Source: Serendipita indica DSM 11827 (lineage: Eukaryota > Basidiomycota > Agaricomycetes > Sebacinales > Serendipitaceae). From it: 64,000 nucleotides of DNA. Position numbers and translations under genes: made by a program. Location: contig CAJVGD010000005.1 of NCBI GenBank assembly GCA_910890315.1, positions 186,001-250,000 of the forward strand. The letters are read 5' to 3'. The notes beneath the pieces are model-generated. The model was not told where the DNA came from. It did no database searches and was given only the letters and a program-made list of their open reading frames with translations. The number at the start of each line of letters is the position of its first letter. The stretch's first letter is position 1. This document shows, in pieces, positions 21,895 through 32,378 of the stretch.

Positions 21895-23889
21895 ATGGAC
21901 TATCCCAAACACTTCCAGCGTCAGGAGAGACACAGGCTCGCACACCAATGCTAAAAATTGCGCTGAATGCCGTCGTCTCAAGGTATGCAAGTTCTACAGC
22001 TGTGTCGCTTCTGTATTTTGGACTGAATATTTGCTTAATTGTTAGGTCAAATGCTCCCGAACTGTCAGTATACCGCACCTTTGGTTGCGTGCTTGGCTAT
22101 AGCTATTAAATTTAGATTCCGTGCAATCACTGCGCAAAGTCGGGCAAGATAACACTATGTCCTGACGGTTGTCTACTACCAAAGGCTGAAAGGTATGCAC
22201 TTACGGTCACACAGTCAATAATACTCAACGACGAGCCAGATTTGCAAAACTTGACGAAGACCAGACGTCCGCAAAGGCAGCAGAAATGACCAAAAGATTA
22301 CGAGAGGTGAAATATGCTCTTGCAAATATGCAGTTATGCCCTCTTGTTTGAGGCAAGCCTGCTACGATGGTCGGTCGTTAGGGATTGCATTCAGACGAGC
22401 CGCACCCGCTTCTCTCAAACAAAGATAAACTGTTGATCACTTCGTTGGGTGCTCTCTTAATCCACAAAGATGTAAGGAAGATAGACCATAGCGGTCCCAC
22501 TGACAATTTATAGGGGAAGACCAGGTTCTTCGGTCGGACAAACACAGTCGAATTTTTTTCTCGCTCGAGAATGCAGCGTCTCATTCGTTTATAGGGAATG
22601 GTTTCTCTCGTTGGTGATGATCCAATGAGGTCCCAACCGAACCGGAGCAACGAGCTGATGACTTGGAAACCCACACGCACCTTACCCTTTATCTCGATGT
22701 TCACACCCCGGACCCAGAAAGTCTCAAGTACAATATACTGGCCGAGCTCCCGAGCAAAGACCTGGTGATCAGGCTCGTCGAAATATTCTACACTAGAGTG
22801 GCATGGCTGTACGTATATTCGAGCAACGTCGGTGCCTGGCTCATCTACGTAGAGGTGAATCTATTATACAGCGACGGTTTATAATTCAATACCTGACACC
22901 GTGCTAAGAGAGTCCGCAAGAGCCGCCGATAGGAATTCAAGGCGTTGCTCTCCTGTTTGCAACGTTTGCTCTCGGTAAATGTGCTTTAATACCCCATGGC
23001 TCCTGCTCACCTTTCTTATAGAGATCTTAAACTACCCTGAGGTGGAGAATTGTGCTGCTCAGGGGGAGCAGTTCAACAACCTCTCTAAACCGTGTTTCGC
23101 TCTTGACGACTTTATAATGAATACCGGCATGACCACAATCGCTATTTTGATGCTACAGTATAACTATAATTTCGTGGTCAACGATGCGACGCGCAACTCC
23201 AAGGCATGGGTGATCCTTGGGACCGCCACCCGACTGGCACAGGTCGTAAGTCATGTCCATGATTCGAATCCAGTGGCAAAGTGCTCCCTTTTGCAGGCTC
23301 AGGGAGTTTCAAACCCTTCCACTTCGCCACAGCAAGAACGGGCGATGCGACTGAGGGTATTCCCCCTTAAGAGGCGGCACAATCGCTACAGCTCTCACTG
23401 GAAGATTAATTCCGCTCGCTTTATTCCAGTACGTCGACGGGGATCAATGATGCATCAGCCATCAATTCGAGCGACGAATTTCTATAAGGGATACTCGGTG
23501 ATGACTGGACATCATCCAACATGCCTTCGGCTATCAACTTGACTACTCAGACGCTCTCAAGTTCTCTTCTAACAATGCACTCTTTGGAGAGAGAGAGCGG
23601 GAGCCGGCCTCTAGAGAGCAGTACGGCTAACGAAATGCATGGTTCGTATTTCGCAGCCCCGGCTGTGGTGCCCACACCACTGTCGGATAGTGGGGACTCG
23701 AAGAGATCTGTGACGGGGATCGGGGTACCGGGGTCACCACTGGGAGCTCCTCCATGCGTGGTGCCGATAGCCAATCCTATGCAGGAACAGATGTATGTGA
23801 TCCCAGATGCATACTCGGCGGAGCAACAAGCCGCATTCCTTTGGGATGACATCCTACGCGAGCTTGATATACCCAACCACGAGCCATAG
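21895..23889 (+). pseudogene. Decayed tandem copy of the Zn(II)2Cys6 factor, middle deleted
   Basis: The exon order and intron sites copy the upstream gene, including the Zn cluster (NCAECRRLK ... VKCSRTIPCNHC ... KITLCPDGCLLPKAER) and MLNYPEAENC-like exons (here LNYPEVENC). After LAQV (near 23,247) the sequence jumps to the C-terminal part, so about 1.6 kb present in the first copy is absent, including the core GLHRDP and WELVSMELW region. The ATG region is two bases shorter than in the first copy, so ATG 21895 does not read into the Zn cluster. The motif equivalent to LEDYLRSFHS has a stop (LED then TAA). The last 122 codons (23521-23889) stay open and end SAEQQAAFLWDDILRELDIP, very close to the first copy. 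It is probably not functional; a short C-terminal protein cannot be excluded. Confidence 0.8.
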
Positions 23890-24330
23890 GTGGACTGGCA
23901 GACGATCCAGAGGACGGAATAAACAGATCACTATTTCTCTACGACACTTAGACGTGAAATGCTGTAGTCACACTCTGTGTTTAAATGCATTTGATACGGG
24001 TGTTCTGAGTCAAACGAATGCTGACTCAATGTGGCACTTCTTAGACTGCATTTCGCCTCCACGCTCCAGTACTGTAAGCATGAGTGGATATTCCACAAAC
24101 TATACCCACCTTGAGAATCCTCCTGTCACTGCAAACTGACGCTACTTGCCAGCCTCAAAGGCTGGTCGTCTTTGTCGCCAACCACAACCGCCAGCAACAG
24201 TTGGCTGCCTTTCCCACTACGCTATAGCAAAAAGTGATTCCTTTGACGAGTCTCGATCACGACTAACCTGACTTTGAGGTTGGTGCCAGTCTCTTTATCG
24301 TTTTATTGGTCACATCTGCCCCTCTACAGG

Positions 24331-25800
24331 ATGTTTCTCAAGAAAAGATTATTCGATTCAAAGTTCTTTATTCGCAAAACTATATATGAGGATGAAAGCC
24401 GGCAGATTATTGAGGATAGGGAAACACAGCACTCTTACTCAGATTCTCCCGACGCGCCAACAAGTCCACCGCTCCCTGTCGAAATCTGGCTGCAAATCTT
24501 TCGACTCTGCTTGGGGCCTTCATTATCAAACCCGAGGCAGAGGTCACTCTATGCCTATACACAATTTGTATTCCTTTCAAAAATGGATGCACGGTATGCA
24601 TACCTGAAGATAGAACAGAATCGCGCCATTCTGCGTCTCGTATGCCGCACGTGGAAGATACTCTTGGACGATTTTGATGACTTGCTCCGAATCAGTCATC
24701 TACGCAACGGCGACTGGCCTCGACGTCCGACAAACAGGCAGAACAAGGTCGCTTATTATATCCTGGAAGAGAGAAGGCTCTGTGGGATGAGGCGTATTGT
24801 CGAAGCGCATCATAGTAGCCCAGCGAAGTATCGAGCTGGCTACTATGAAGATGAAAAACTTTGCATTGGTATCGAATTCCCTCTAGCACGTATTACGACT
24901 ATATTGAACCAAGACATTCTTATTTCACCCAGCTATGACCTAGCTCAACCTATCCTTGCTCTTCGTTGGTGGTCAGGTCAAAGCGCGGATCCATTGACTA
25001 CACTTCTCCACCCCGTCTTCTCTTCGTTACTCGCCCTTTCTTTAACTATCGATTATCCCACGACTCACCTCTATGGCTGTCAGGACTTCATCCTACCGGA
25101 GCTACGCTATCTCGAACTCATCCTGCGCAAGAAGTGGACCCTTCCACGAGAGAAAGCAGAGATGACAATTTCAACCTGGAGGTTCCCCAAACTAACTTTG
25201 CTCCGAGTCAACGCAATAACGGAGCAGGACGCCAAAGATGAGCTACTCGGTCTAGTACGCGCCCATGCTCACCAAATAGAGGAGCTTCATGCATCGATGT
25301 ACGATGCCCAGTTTCCGACGCCACAAGATTGGCAGAGTTTTCGCTCGCTTAGGTTGATCGTATTTGATTCGCTCAACCTCATGGCAGATGGACTTTCATC
25401 TGCGAATGTCCGCTGGAACACTACACGCCCCGGTATCTCTGATGCATCGAACGTGGCGCACCGACGGCTCACCATGAGTCTTCAATATCCGCCCACCGAA
25501 AACGAATTGATTTCGAGTATCTTGCCAAAATTTGATGCATGCCAAAGTATACTCCCTAATATTGACTTTGCGGTAACAACAACTTGGCAGGCAATACGGG
25601 AGAAAATCGAAGCGAACCACTTTTACCATGATATGGTCGCACTTCATGGCTTGAGAGACACGTTCATGGTAGCGGAGAAGCTGGGTATTGACATTGTCGA
25701 TCCGGATGGGTATGGTCTCTATTCTGACAGGGCGCGCAATGTCAGAAGTCTCGTCCAGGATATCATCTCCGATGGAATTACTGCCGAGTTATTTACTTGA
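24331..25800 (+). CDS. Interrupted-F-box family protein, full length (489 aa)
   Basis: Single open frame from ATG 24331; upstream in-frame codons lack an ATG. Residues about 50-65 read PLPVEIWLQIFRLCLGPS, an F-box first helix. The second half, AILRLVCRTWKILLDDFDD, comes only after an insert of about 35 residues (NPRQRSLYAYTQF...). The insert is shared by all seven relatives in the window. The remaining ~350 residues hold family blocks: FPLARITTI, QPILALRWW, HPVFSSLLALSLTI, LPELRYLEL, WRFPKLTLLRV, LVRAHAHQIEELHAS and the C-terminal VDPDGYGL. An SCF adaptor role is inferred from the F-box halves only. It is intronless, like the other family members. Confidence 0.78.
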   Translation: MFLKKRLFDSKFFIRKTIYEDESRQIIEDRETQHSYSDSPDAPTSPPLPVEIWLQIFRLCLGPSLSNPRQRSLYAYTQFVFLSKMDARYAYLKIEQNRAILRLVCRTWKILLDDFDDLLRISHLRNGDWPRRPTNRQNKVAYYILEERRLCGMRRIVEAHHSSPAKYRAGYYEDEKLCIGIEFPLARITTILNQDILISPSYDLAQPILALRWWSGQSADPLTTLLHPVFSSLLALSLTIDYPTTHLYGCQDFILPELRYLELILRKKWTLPREKAEMTISTWRFPKLTLLRVNAITEQDAKDELLGLVRAHAHQIEELHASMYDAQFPTPQDWQSFRSLRLIVFDSLNLMADGLSSANVRWNTTRPGISDASNVAHRRLTMSLQYPPTENELISSILPKFDACQSILPNIDFAVTTTWQAIREKIEANHFYHDMVALHGLRDTFMVAEKLGIDIVDPDGYGLYSDRARNVRSLVQDIISDGITAELFT

Positions 25801-26255
25801 GACTTCTCTCGTTAAAAGCGAAACGCGGTCATGTCTTGCCGTAGTTTAATGATACCGGGTTCCAAAGTCAAATAAGAGGCAGAATGCAAATATTGGGACG
25901 TATATATATTGAAGTATCGGTTGCCAGTTCAGCAGAAACCTTATTCAGCAACTGCCCTGCATCTGCATGAATGCTGTAGTTGTTATAAGCAAACTTGTAG
26001 ACCAGAACCATAAAGAGTCCACCTAAATTCATAATGCAGGCATTCAATGAGAACGATGTTTGGTAATCTTCTCTGCCGACCACGTCCGCCATAAAAATTC
26101 TTCGTAGTTGTAGGAGCGAGATAACAATAGAGTAATCCTGTGGGCAACTCTCAGAGTTGGATCAAAGTAGATCAGCCTGTTTGCGGTCTGTACCTATCTA
26201 TCAGTGCTCCTGTTGCTCTAGTGAACAGTCTGACAGGACATATCTCGGGAAAGAC
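25801..26255. other. Spacer between two F-box relatives
   Basis: About 455 bases, no supported gene. The open frame running into the next gene before its first ATG has no family similarity and is treated as leader. Confidence 0.5.
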
Positions 26256-27713
26256 ATGTCTCTGGTCAATTCCTTTATCAGAAGGATCACGTTCAATGCC
26301 AAACATCGAAGCGTCGTCGTCAGCAACTCCGAAACAACGCATGATCAGATTTCCGCAACAAGAACCTTGCCGCCACTTCCCGTTGAGATATGGCTTAAAA
26401 TCTTCCGATTATGCCTCGGACCCTCGCTTTCGAACCCGAGGCAAACCTCTCTCCACGCATATAGCAAGTTTGTCTTCCTTTCCGATGGAGAAACCGCGCG
26501 CGCATATCTAAAGAAAGAACAGACTCGAACCGTTCTAAGTCTTGTTTGCCGTGCATGGCACACAATATCCAAGGACTTGGATGATGCGCTCCAAATCAGC
26601 CTTCTGGACGAGTTCGACTGGCCGCCTCACCGCTCAAGAGGCCAGGCAAAGGTTATACATTATCTACAGAAGGAACCGTTATCTTATCTATTCGATAATC
26701 CCGTCAAAGAATACCGTCAGAGCCACATACCCCACCAGCAAGGCCCTCGCCTTCAGGATGAAACGATTCAACTTGGTAACGAACATCCACTGGCGCCTAT
26801 AACCGCAGTCGTTGACTACGATATTTGGATCCCTCCCAATTACACCCCAGCTCAACCCATTCAGGCATTTCGTTGGTCACCTTGTCAGATTCCATTCGTA
26901 GATAGTCCGAACCAACTTTGCCATCCAGTTTTTTCCAGTCTAGTTGCCTTGTCACTAGTTCTCTTCTATCCTCCATCCCATCCCGACACATACAAAGGAA
27001 TTGCATTGCCGGAACTTCGTTTTCTCGAAGTCGTACTCCTCGAAAGCCGTTTGCTGGTATCATCGATAACAGAGGGGACGGTTTCAACCTGGCAATTCCC
27101 AAGACTTTCGATAGTCAGGGTTCATGCGAGGGAAAATGCCGATGCCAAGACGGAGTTGCGCACTCTTGTGCGCACTCACGCACACCAAATCGAAGAGCTT
27201 CAAATATCCGACCTTGGTGACGCTTTCCCAACCCAATATGACTGGCACACCCTTTGCGTGCTCAGGTTGATCGTATTTCACTCGCTCGATCAGATGGGAG
27301 ACGCGCTCTCATCCATGGACACTCGTCAGTTATCTGTAGCTACTGGCCTCTCTCGACCACATGGCCAGGTGGAAACAACACGCAAACGCTTGACCATGAG
27401 CCTTCAATACCCTCGGGAAGACATTCAGTCCAGATCAGCTGCTCTACAGAAGTTTGATGCCTGCAGGGAAATCCTCCACAACTTCAATTTTGCCGTAGCA
27501 AGAACATGGCAAGACCTGCGGGAGAGTTTCCAGGCGGTCAAACTCTACCATAACGAGAGCACACTAGAAGACTTGAGAGAGACATTGGCGTTGATGGAAA
27601 GGCTGAAACTCGACTTTGTCGACCCAGATGGGTACAGCTTTCATTCAGAGGCACGGTATTTCAAGAATGAAATTGAAGATTACATCCGCCGAATCGGCTC
27701 CGCATCGGCCTAA
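26256..27713 (+). CDS. Interrupted-F-box family protein, full length (485 aa)
   Basis: Starts at ATG 26256 (MSLVNSFIRRITF). Same plan as the preceding gene: LPPLPVEIWLKIFRLCLGPS, the shared insert (NPRQTSLHAYSKFVFLS), then TVLSLVCRAWHTISKDLDDA. Later blocks are HPLAPITAVVDYDIW, HPVFSSLVALSLVL, LPELRFLEVVL, WQFPRLSIVRV, LVRTHAHQIEELQIS, RKRLTMSLQYP and VDPDGYSFHS near the end. It and the 24.3 kb gene form a tandem pair, more like each other (shared CLGPSLSNPRQ and VDPDGY) than like the minus-strand array (YLGPSITNL, VDPAGNG or VDPDGNG). No frame damage is seen. Confidence 0.78.
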   Translation: MSLVNSFIRRITFNAKHRSVVVSNSETTHDQISATRTLPPLPVEIWLKIFRLCLGPSLSNPRQTSLHAYSKFVFLSDGETARAYLKKEQTRTVLSLVCRAWHTISKDLDDALQISLLDEFDWPPHRSRGQAKVIHYLQKEPLSYLFDNPVKEYRQSHIPHQQGPRLQDETIQLGNEHPLAPITAVVDYDIWIPPNYTPAQPIQAFRWSPCQIPFVDSPNQLCHPVFSSLVALSLVLFYPPSHPDTYKGIALPELRFLEVVLLESRLLVSSITEGTVSTWQFPRLSIVRVHARENADAKTELRTLVRTHAHQIEELQISDLGDAFPTQYDWHTLCVLRLIVFHSLDQMGDALSSMDTRQLSVATGLSRPHGQVETTRKRLTMSLQYPREDIQSRSAALQKFDACREILHNFNFAVARTWQDLRESFQAVKLYHNESTLEDLRETLALMERLKLDFVDPDGYSFHSEARYFKNEIEDYIRRIGSASA

Positions 27714-28172
27714 GTTTCACTACCTTTCCTTCGCTCGAATCCTAAGGCGTATTTAATTACCTGTAGAAGCAAGGCTGTACTCCCCTCGTGGAGCGACGCA
27801 ACAATTTCGACCGTTCCTTGAGGCTTGTCTAAACGAACACGCCGCATTCGTAACGGCGTTCCTAAAGAGCCTATTGGCTATATACCGACCTACTATTGTG
27901 GTGGCAAATAACTTGGATGGCACGAAGCTAAAGAGCACTCGAATATCTTTGTATGAACTTGAGTAGACACATCCGTATTCGAACGATTCACACAATTCCG
28001 CATATCTCAGTTAAAGTGGATCAAATCTTATTAAAACGACGAATAGGTCCGATTCTGGATAATGAAAGGACGGCGCCGATGAGAGACGCCAATTGAAAGG
28101 ATGCCCGCTCGCGAGATGCAAGTAGTGTGAATATCTGCAACAATAGTCGAGGTTGATGTATACGCTCCAATG
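27714..28172. other. Intergenic, no gene seen
   Basis: About 460 bases downstream of the second plus-strand F-box relative; no supported gene or repeat. Confidence 0.5.
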
Positions 28173-28562
28173 TCAAGAGACGATCTGTTGACAGAAGAAC
28201 CTGGTAGTCTCCGACGTGAATGGTACGTAGTAAGTTGACGTAGAAGTAACGGGTTCCAGGTCGCTCGACGAGGTTGGGAATGCTTGAATGGCCGAAGATG
28301 TCGTGGTGAAGTACACAATGTCACCGCCTGTGAGCGTAATGGGCTGGAAGGTCGCGACGCTCCTGGTGAATGTAGTAGGGCGCGAACCTGTCGTGATCGC
28401 CTTGACGAAGATGGCGAGGATAATGACGGGTTGTATGACTGTGGTTAATGGATCGACGAAGCTAGTTGTTCCGGTATATATGGCTAATGTCGCGCTGGGA
28501 TAGGCAAATGTCGTCTGGGAGTAATCTTGAATAGATGTTGAGATGCCTGCGGTACACTCATC
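28173..28562 (-). CDS. Thr/Ser-rich open frame without ATG, possible exon of an unknown protein
   Basis: On the minus strand a frame of about 130 codons is open from 28562 to the stop at 28173-28175. It has no ATG. It reads like a low-complexity extracellular protein (QTTFAYPSATLAIYTGTTSF, TFQPITLTGGDIVYFTTTSS, DLEPVTSTSTYYVPFTSETT). Just upstream is a possible intron with a GTGTGA donor and a CCGCAG acceptor, preceded by GTENGVAGTILCMTE. It could be the last exon of a small secreted or surface protein, or a fragment of one. The opposite-strand ATG frame (28288-28503) is its shadow. I do not recognise a family. Confidence 0.35.
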   Translation of the reverse strand, partial: DECTAGISTSIQDYSQTTFAYPSATLAIYTGTTSFVDPLTTVIQPVIILAIFVKAITTGSRPTTFTRSVATFQPITLTGGDIVYFTTTSSAIQAFPTSSSDLEPVTSTSTYYVPFTSETTRFFCQQIVS

Positions 28563-28740
28563 TCAGGGAGCGGGTCACACCTCTGTCATGCAAAGAATAG
28601 TTCCAGCCACCCCGTTCTCAGTACCTGGGATCTGAAATAGGACAGTGAACTCAAAGTAAATGGAGATATACGGCAAGAGAGTTCAATTTCACTCTGTCGC
28701 GCGTTGCCCAAAACATAAAATATATTGACAGTAATAGTAA

Positions 28741-31700
28741 TTACTGGTTCGCATCCATTTGAATATTAGTCCAGAAGAGTCCGCATTGAAAACGTGTGAA
28801 ATCGCGTCGGGTTGCACGGAACGAACTCTTGGTCGGTATAGTTAGAAGATGCGGATATCGCAGGCCATGACGGTTGGCTGGGGGTACCCAGAAAAGAAAG
28901 TTTCGAGAAGATGGAACCCATCCATTGTGCAAAAGGGAGCAAATTTTGAACCCAGGTACAGAAATCTCCAGAGGAATGCCCTGCTCACTGTCCACAAGTT
29001 CCAAATGTACGAGTTCTCCATCCTTTTGGGTAGATACATTGGTATTTATATCTATGACCATTTGTTAGCTTAGTCACGCAGCCAGCGATCGCCCATAAAT
29101 CCACCCACCCTTCTCTGCATCCCACAGCCAAATCGTCCTGTCGCTCGAGGCAGAGACAATTCGTGAACCATTTGGTGAGAAAGAGACAGCGTTTACCTGA
29201 CCGCTATGGCCTCTGAGTGGTTCTCCCAACGGTTGACCAGTCGCTACATCCCACAGTCTAATAGTCTTGTCGCTTGAGCAAGAAGCAATTCTTGAGCCGT
29301 CTGAAGAGAATGTGACGGCCATGACCCTGTCCCAGTGACCATGAAGTGGCTCACCCACTGGCTGGCGAGTTTCTACATCCCACAGTCGGACCGTTGTATC
29401 GAATGAGCCGGAGACAATTCGGGATCCATCCGGCGAGATGTCAACGGAGAAGACCGGGCCTTTATGACCCAGGAACGGTGTTCCCAACGGTCGACCGGTG
29501 TCAACATCCCACACCCGAATTGTAGCGTCGTTTGAACCAGAGAAAATCTGGGAGCCGTCCGGAGAGGGGACGACAGCCACACCGAGTGGGTGTGACCTTG
29601 GAGTGTTTCTCCCAGCTGCTGTCCAGTACCTACATCCCACAGTCGAATGGTCATATCCCTCGAGTCAGAGACAATTTTCGGGCCCTCCGGCGAGATCGCT
29701 ACAGTCAGTAGCTGTAATGCGTGACCTCTTAATGGCTCTCCCAGTGGCTGACCAGTGTCTGCGTCCCAAATCCGAATCGTCCAGTCGGACGATCCAGAAA
29801 CAATGCAGGAACCATCCGGAGAGATCGCAACGGCGTTGAATGCCAATTGGTGACCTCGAAGTGTTCTGGGTAACCCAGCGTACACCTCTTCAAGCCCCTG
29901 GGTAACAGCGAGCGCACCCGCATATTTCGTTCGGCCCTCGTGGTGTAGTTCCGAGTTTTTAGGAGTAAAAGGAATTGCGGAAATATAGATGTGAGGAGCA
30001 CTGTCCTGGATTGGCACTGAAAATGCCATAAAAACCGACTGATTTCGGTCATTCTGCTTCTAGTCTCCCCTTCAAACAGTATATAGCCTAAGAAAATGGA
30101 TAATTTGGACTAAGTCACTCACTCGCGGAATCCAGCTATTGCTCGCAACACACCCCCAGTCAAGCTTAAAACCTCTATCCAATATAGACCGTACGGGGCC
30201 TGGACGACGTGTCTCAAGTCTCTTTTGAGGGCACTTGGCCAGTTATCGTCAGCTTCGGCCAGATGGAAGAGCCAATGGGAACTGGCATAGCAAGTCTTTT
30301 TGGAATGAATTTTGATACTCTTGCATCGAGGTCTGCGATTTGCCTGTTGAGGTAGAAGGATGAGTCAATCTGACATATATTGAATTTGAGACCCACTGTC
30401 CGTGACTTGAGCCGCTGAAGACACCATGATGCTGCTTGACCATGAGCCTTGATGGCATTGATGTAGATTCTGGTACTATTAGCGACGGTTGAGGCAACGG
30501 AACGGCGTCGAAGGTACTCGACGATGGTGGTATGACGAAATTGAATGAGATTTGTGCTGTAATCCGCACTAAGTACGCTTCCCAGATTCTGTAGTATCGC
30601 CTTTCCACTTCCCCAGACTCCAGCGTGCTTAAGGAGGTCCTCCAGGTCGTCAACGGTGAATGGTTCGAATGCTACAACGGGTAGAGCGAGCATCTCACAC
30701 ATGACCGCACGAGACTCGGCGTCTGTACGCTCAAGGATGAGGTCATATACCCCATCTATAGCTCCAGGTTGATCCAAGGAAACTAGGTGATCAAATATGC
30801 TTTCAGGAGTGTTCATGGTGGTCTCGCGGTTGAGCATTCGGCACGCGGTGCTCGCCCAAATAAACAAGCCGCTCGTTTTTCCTACCAGCTGTTGTCTCTT
30901 TTCAAGAGGTAACACTCCGTCCAGTCACTGATACACATAGACGGCGATGTCGTCCACATTATCGCGGTGATTGACATCGTGTAGGCGATCCGCTAACTTG
31001 GACTTGATGGTGAATGGGCGGCCCAGCGCTGGATTGTCTGAAGAACAGCTTCACGGGTTCCTTGCATACAGGAATTGTGCACCGAGGACGGAACTAATGC
31101 TATCGTTGGTAGCTGGGGTATAGCAGCAGAGTCGACTGAAACGGCTAAGCAATCATCACATCAGAGTTCCGGCTTACCGTCTGTCAAAATTGTTTCCACG
31201 TTAGCTTTTGTGACCTCCACGTTGACATTGGTGACCACTGTGGTTTATTCGATAGTTTGAATGCGTAACGCGGTAAAAAGACCCAGCGCCTCCTGTTTGT
31301 ACGGTGAACCCCTGAACAAAACCATTGAAGCTCGTACCATGAATTGTTTGTGCTTGTCTTCGATATCTCGATTGAGTCTACGAATCTCCCCTGCGTCCAC
31401 TTTGACTTTGCTAAAGGCTTTGAAGAGGTCGAGTTTGCCACGACTGCATTTCTCCTTTAGATTGAGGACCATGTCGTGTATGTTCTCCAAGAATCTAAAT
31501 TGGTCAATCTCTTGAAATAAACTTGGACTGTTCACACACTCGATATACCGGACGAGTGGCCGGCTAAACGCCTTGTTGATCACCCTCTCCTGTGGAGGAT
31601 ACGCGTCGAACAAAGTGAGTTGTTCCTCGAGGGCAGACATGTATTTTTTTAGACGTCGGGCAAGGTCGTTTCATTCTTCCTTGTTGTTTTCCATCGCCTG

Positions 31701-31941
31701 TTGTCTTTGTTAGATGGAAATATCAATAGCGCGAGCGTACCTGTATAATTTCGAGGATAGATTTTGTTGTTCAACAAGCAGCTTTCAATGGGGCAAGTAT
31801 ATTAGAAGCCTCGGCTATATTCGCCACGACGTCTAGACCGACGTTGATGACATCGTACACCTGATCCTTTTTGCTCGATGAACTCGACGCCGATGAATTA
31901 ACTGGGACCTTTGGTTTCTTGTCCGACTTTCAGGTAGACAT
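28741..31941 (-). pseudogene. NACHT-WD40 (STAND/NLR-like, HET-E type) gene relic
   Basis: Reading on the minus strand. From 31941 comes an N-terminal region (VYDVINVGLDVVANIAEASN, then after an intron NDLARRLKKYMSALEEQL and the frame 31640-31245) interrupted by stops. Then CMQGTREAVLQTIQRWAAH runs straight into TIKSKLADRLHDVNHRDNVD, so the P-loop and the rest of the ATP-binding core are missing. The NACHT-associated part (GKTSGLFIWASTACRML, 30915-30214) is followed by about six WD40 repeats (DGSRIVSGSFDTTVRLWD and similar, 30029-29074) with a frame change between repeats two and three. The terminal block (FWVPPANRHGL, FQCGLFWTNIQMD) ends at 28741. Intact relatives in fungi act in nonself recognition and cell death. 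With no nucleotide-binding site and several breaks this copy should be inactive. Confidence 0.82.
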
Positions 31942-32378
31942 AGCGGGTGAGTCCAAGGTTGTGGCTCCGTGTCCCCTTTTGGATTCTACTACGTCCAAGT
32001 CTACATCACAAGCTGGCTATAAACTGCAATTGTGATATCACCCGATATTCAAGACGTGATCTACGTCCCAACCCAGCGCTCCGACTTGCCATCTTCAGGC
32101 GTTTCGGATGGAACGAGCATCCGACAACAACAAGGAACAATTCCCCGCTCCAAATCTTCTTGGATGAACCATTTCAAGTGTTGTATAAACGATCGAACTC
32201 ATTTTCCCTGCCTCTCCCAGAAACCTCGGTGTATCCTCTGATGGTGCGACGGCTGTAAATCACGTTATCTCCAGTTTGCTCACTGCTCTTCTTGGCCTCC
32301 TGCAACGACCCGATATTAGGTATCCCACTCTGCACTAGCCGGGCTGCCTGTACTCGGGCAACCACACGAGGACGGATT
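31942..32378. other. Intergenic between divergent genes, no gene seen
   Basis: About 437 bases. Presumably the old promoter of the NACHT relic and the promoter of the membrane protein. Nothing else supported. Confidence 0.5.

Noticed and set aside
28288-28503. Plus-strand frame of 71 codons
   Set aside because: Begins with a non-ATG codon in practice and is antisense to the Thr/Ser-rich minus frame, which has the more natural composition.
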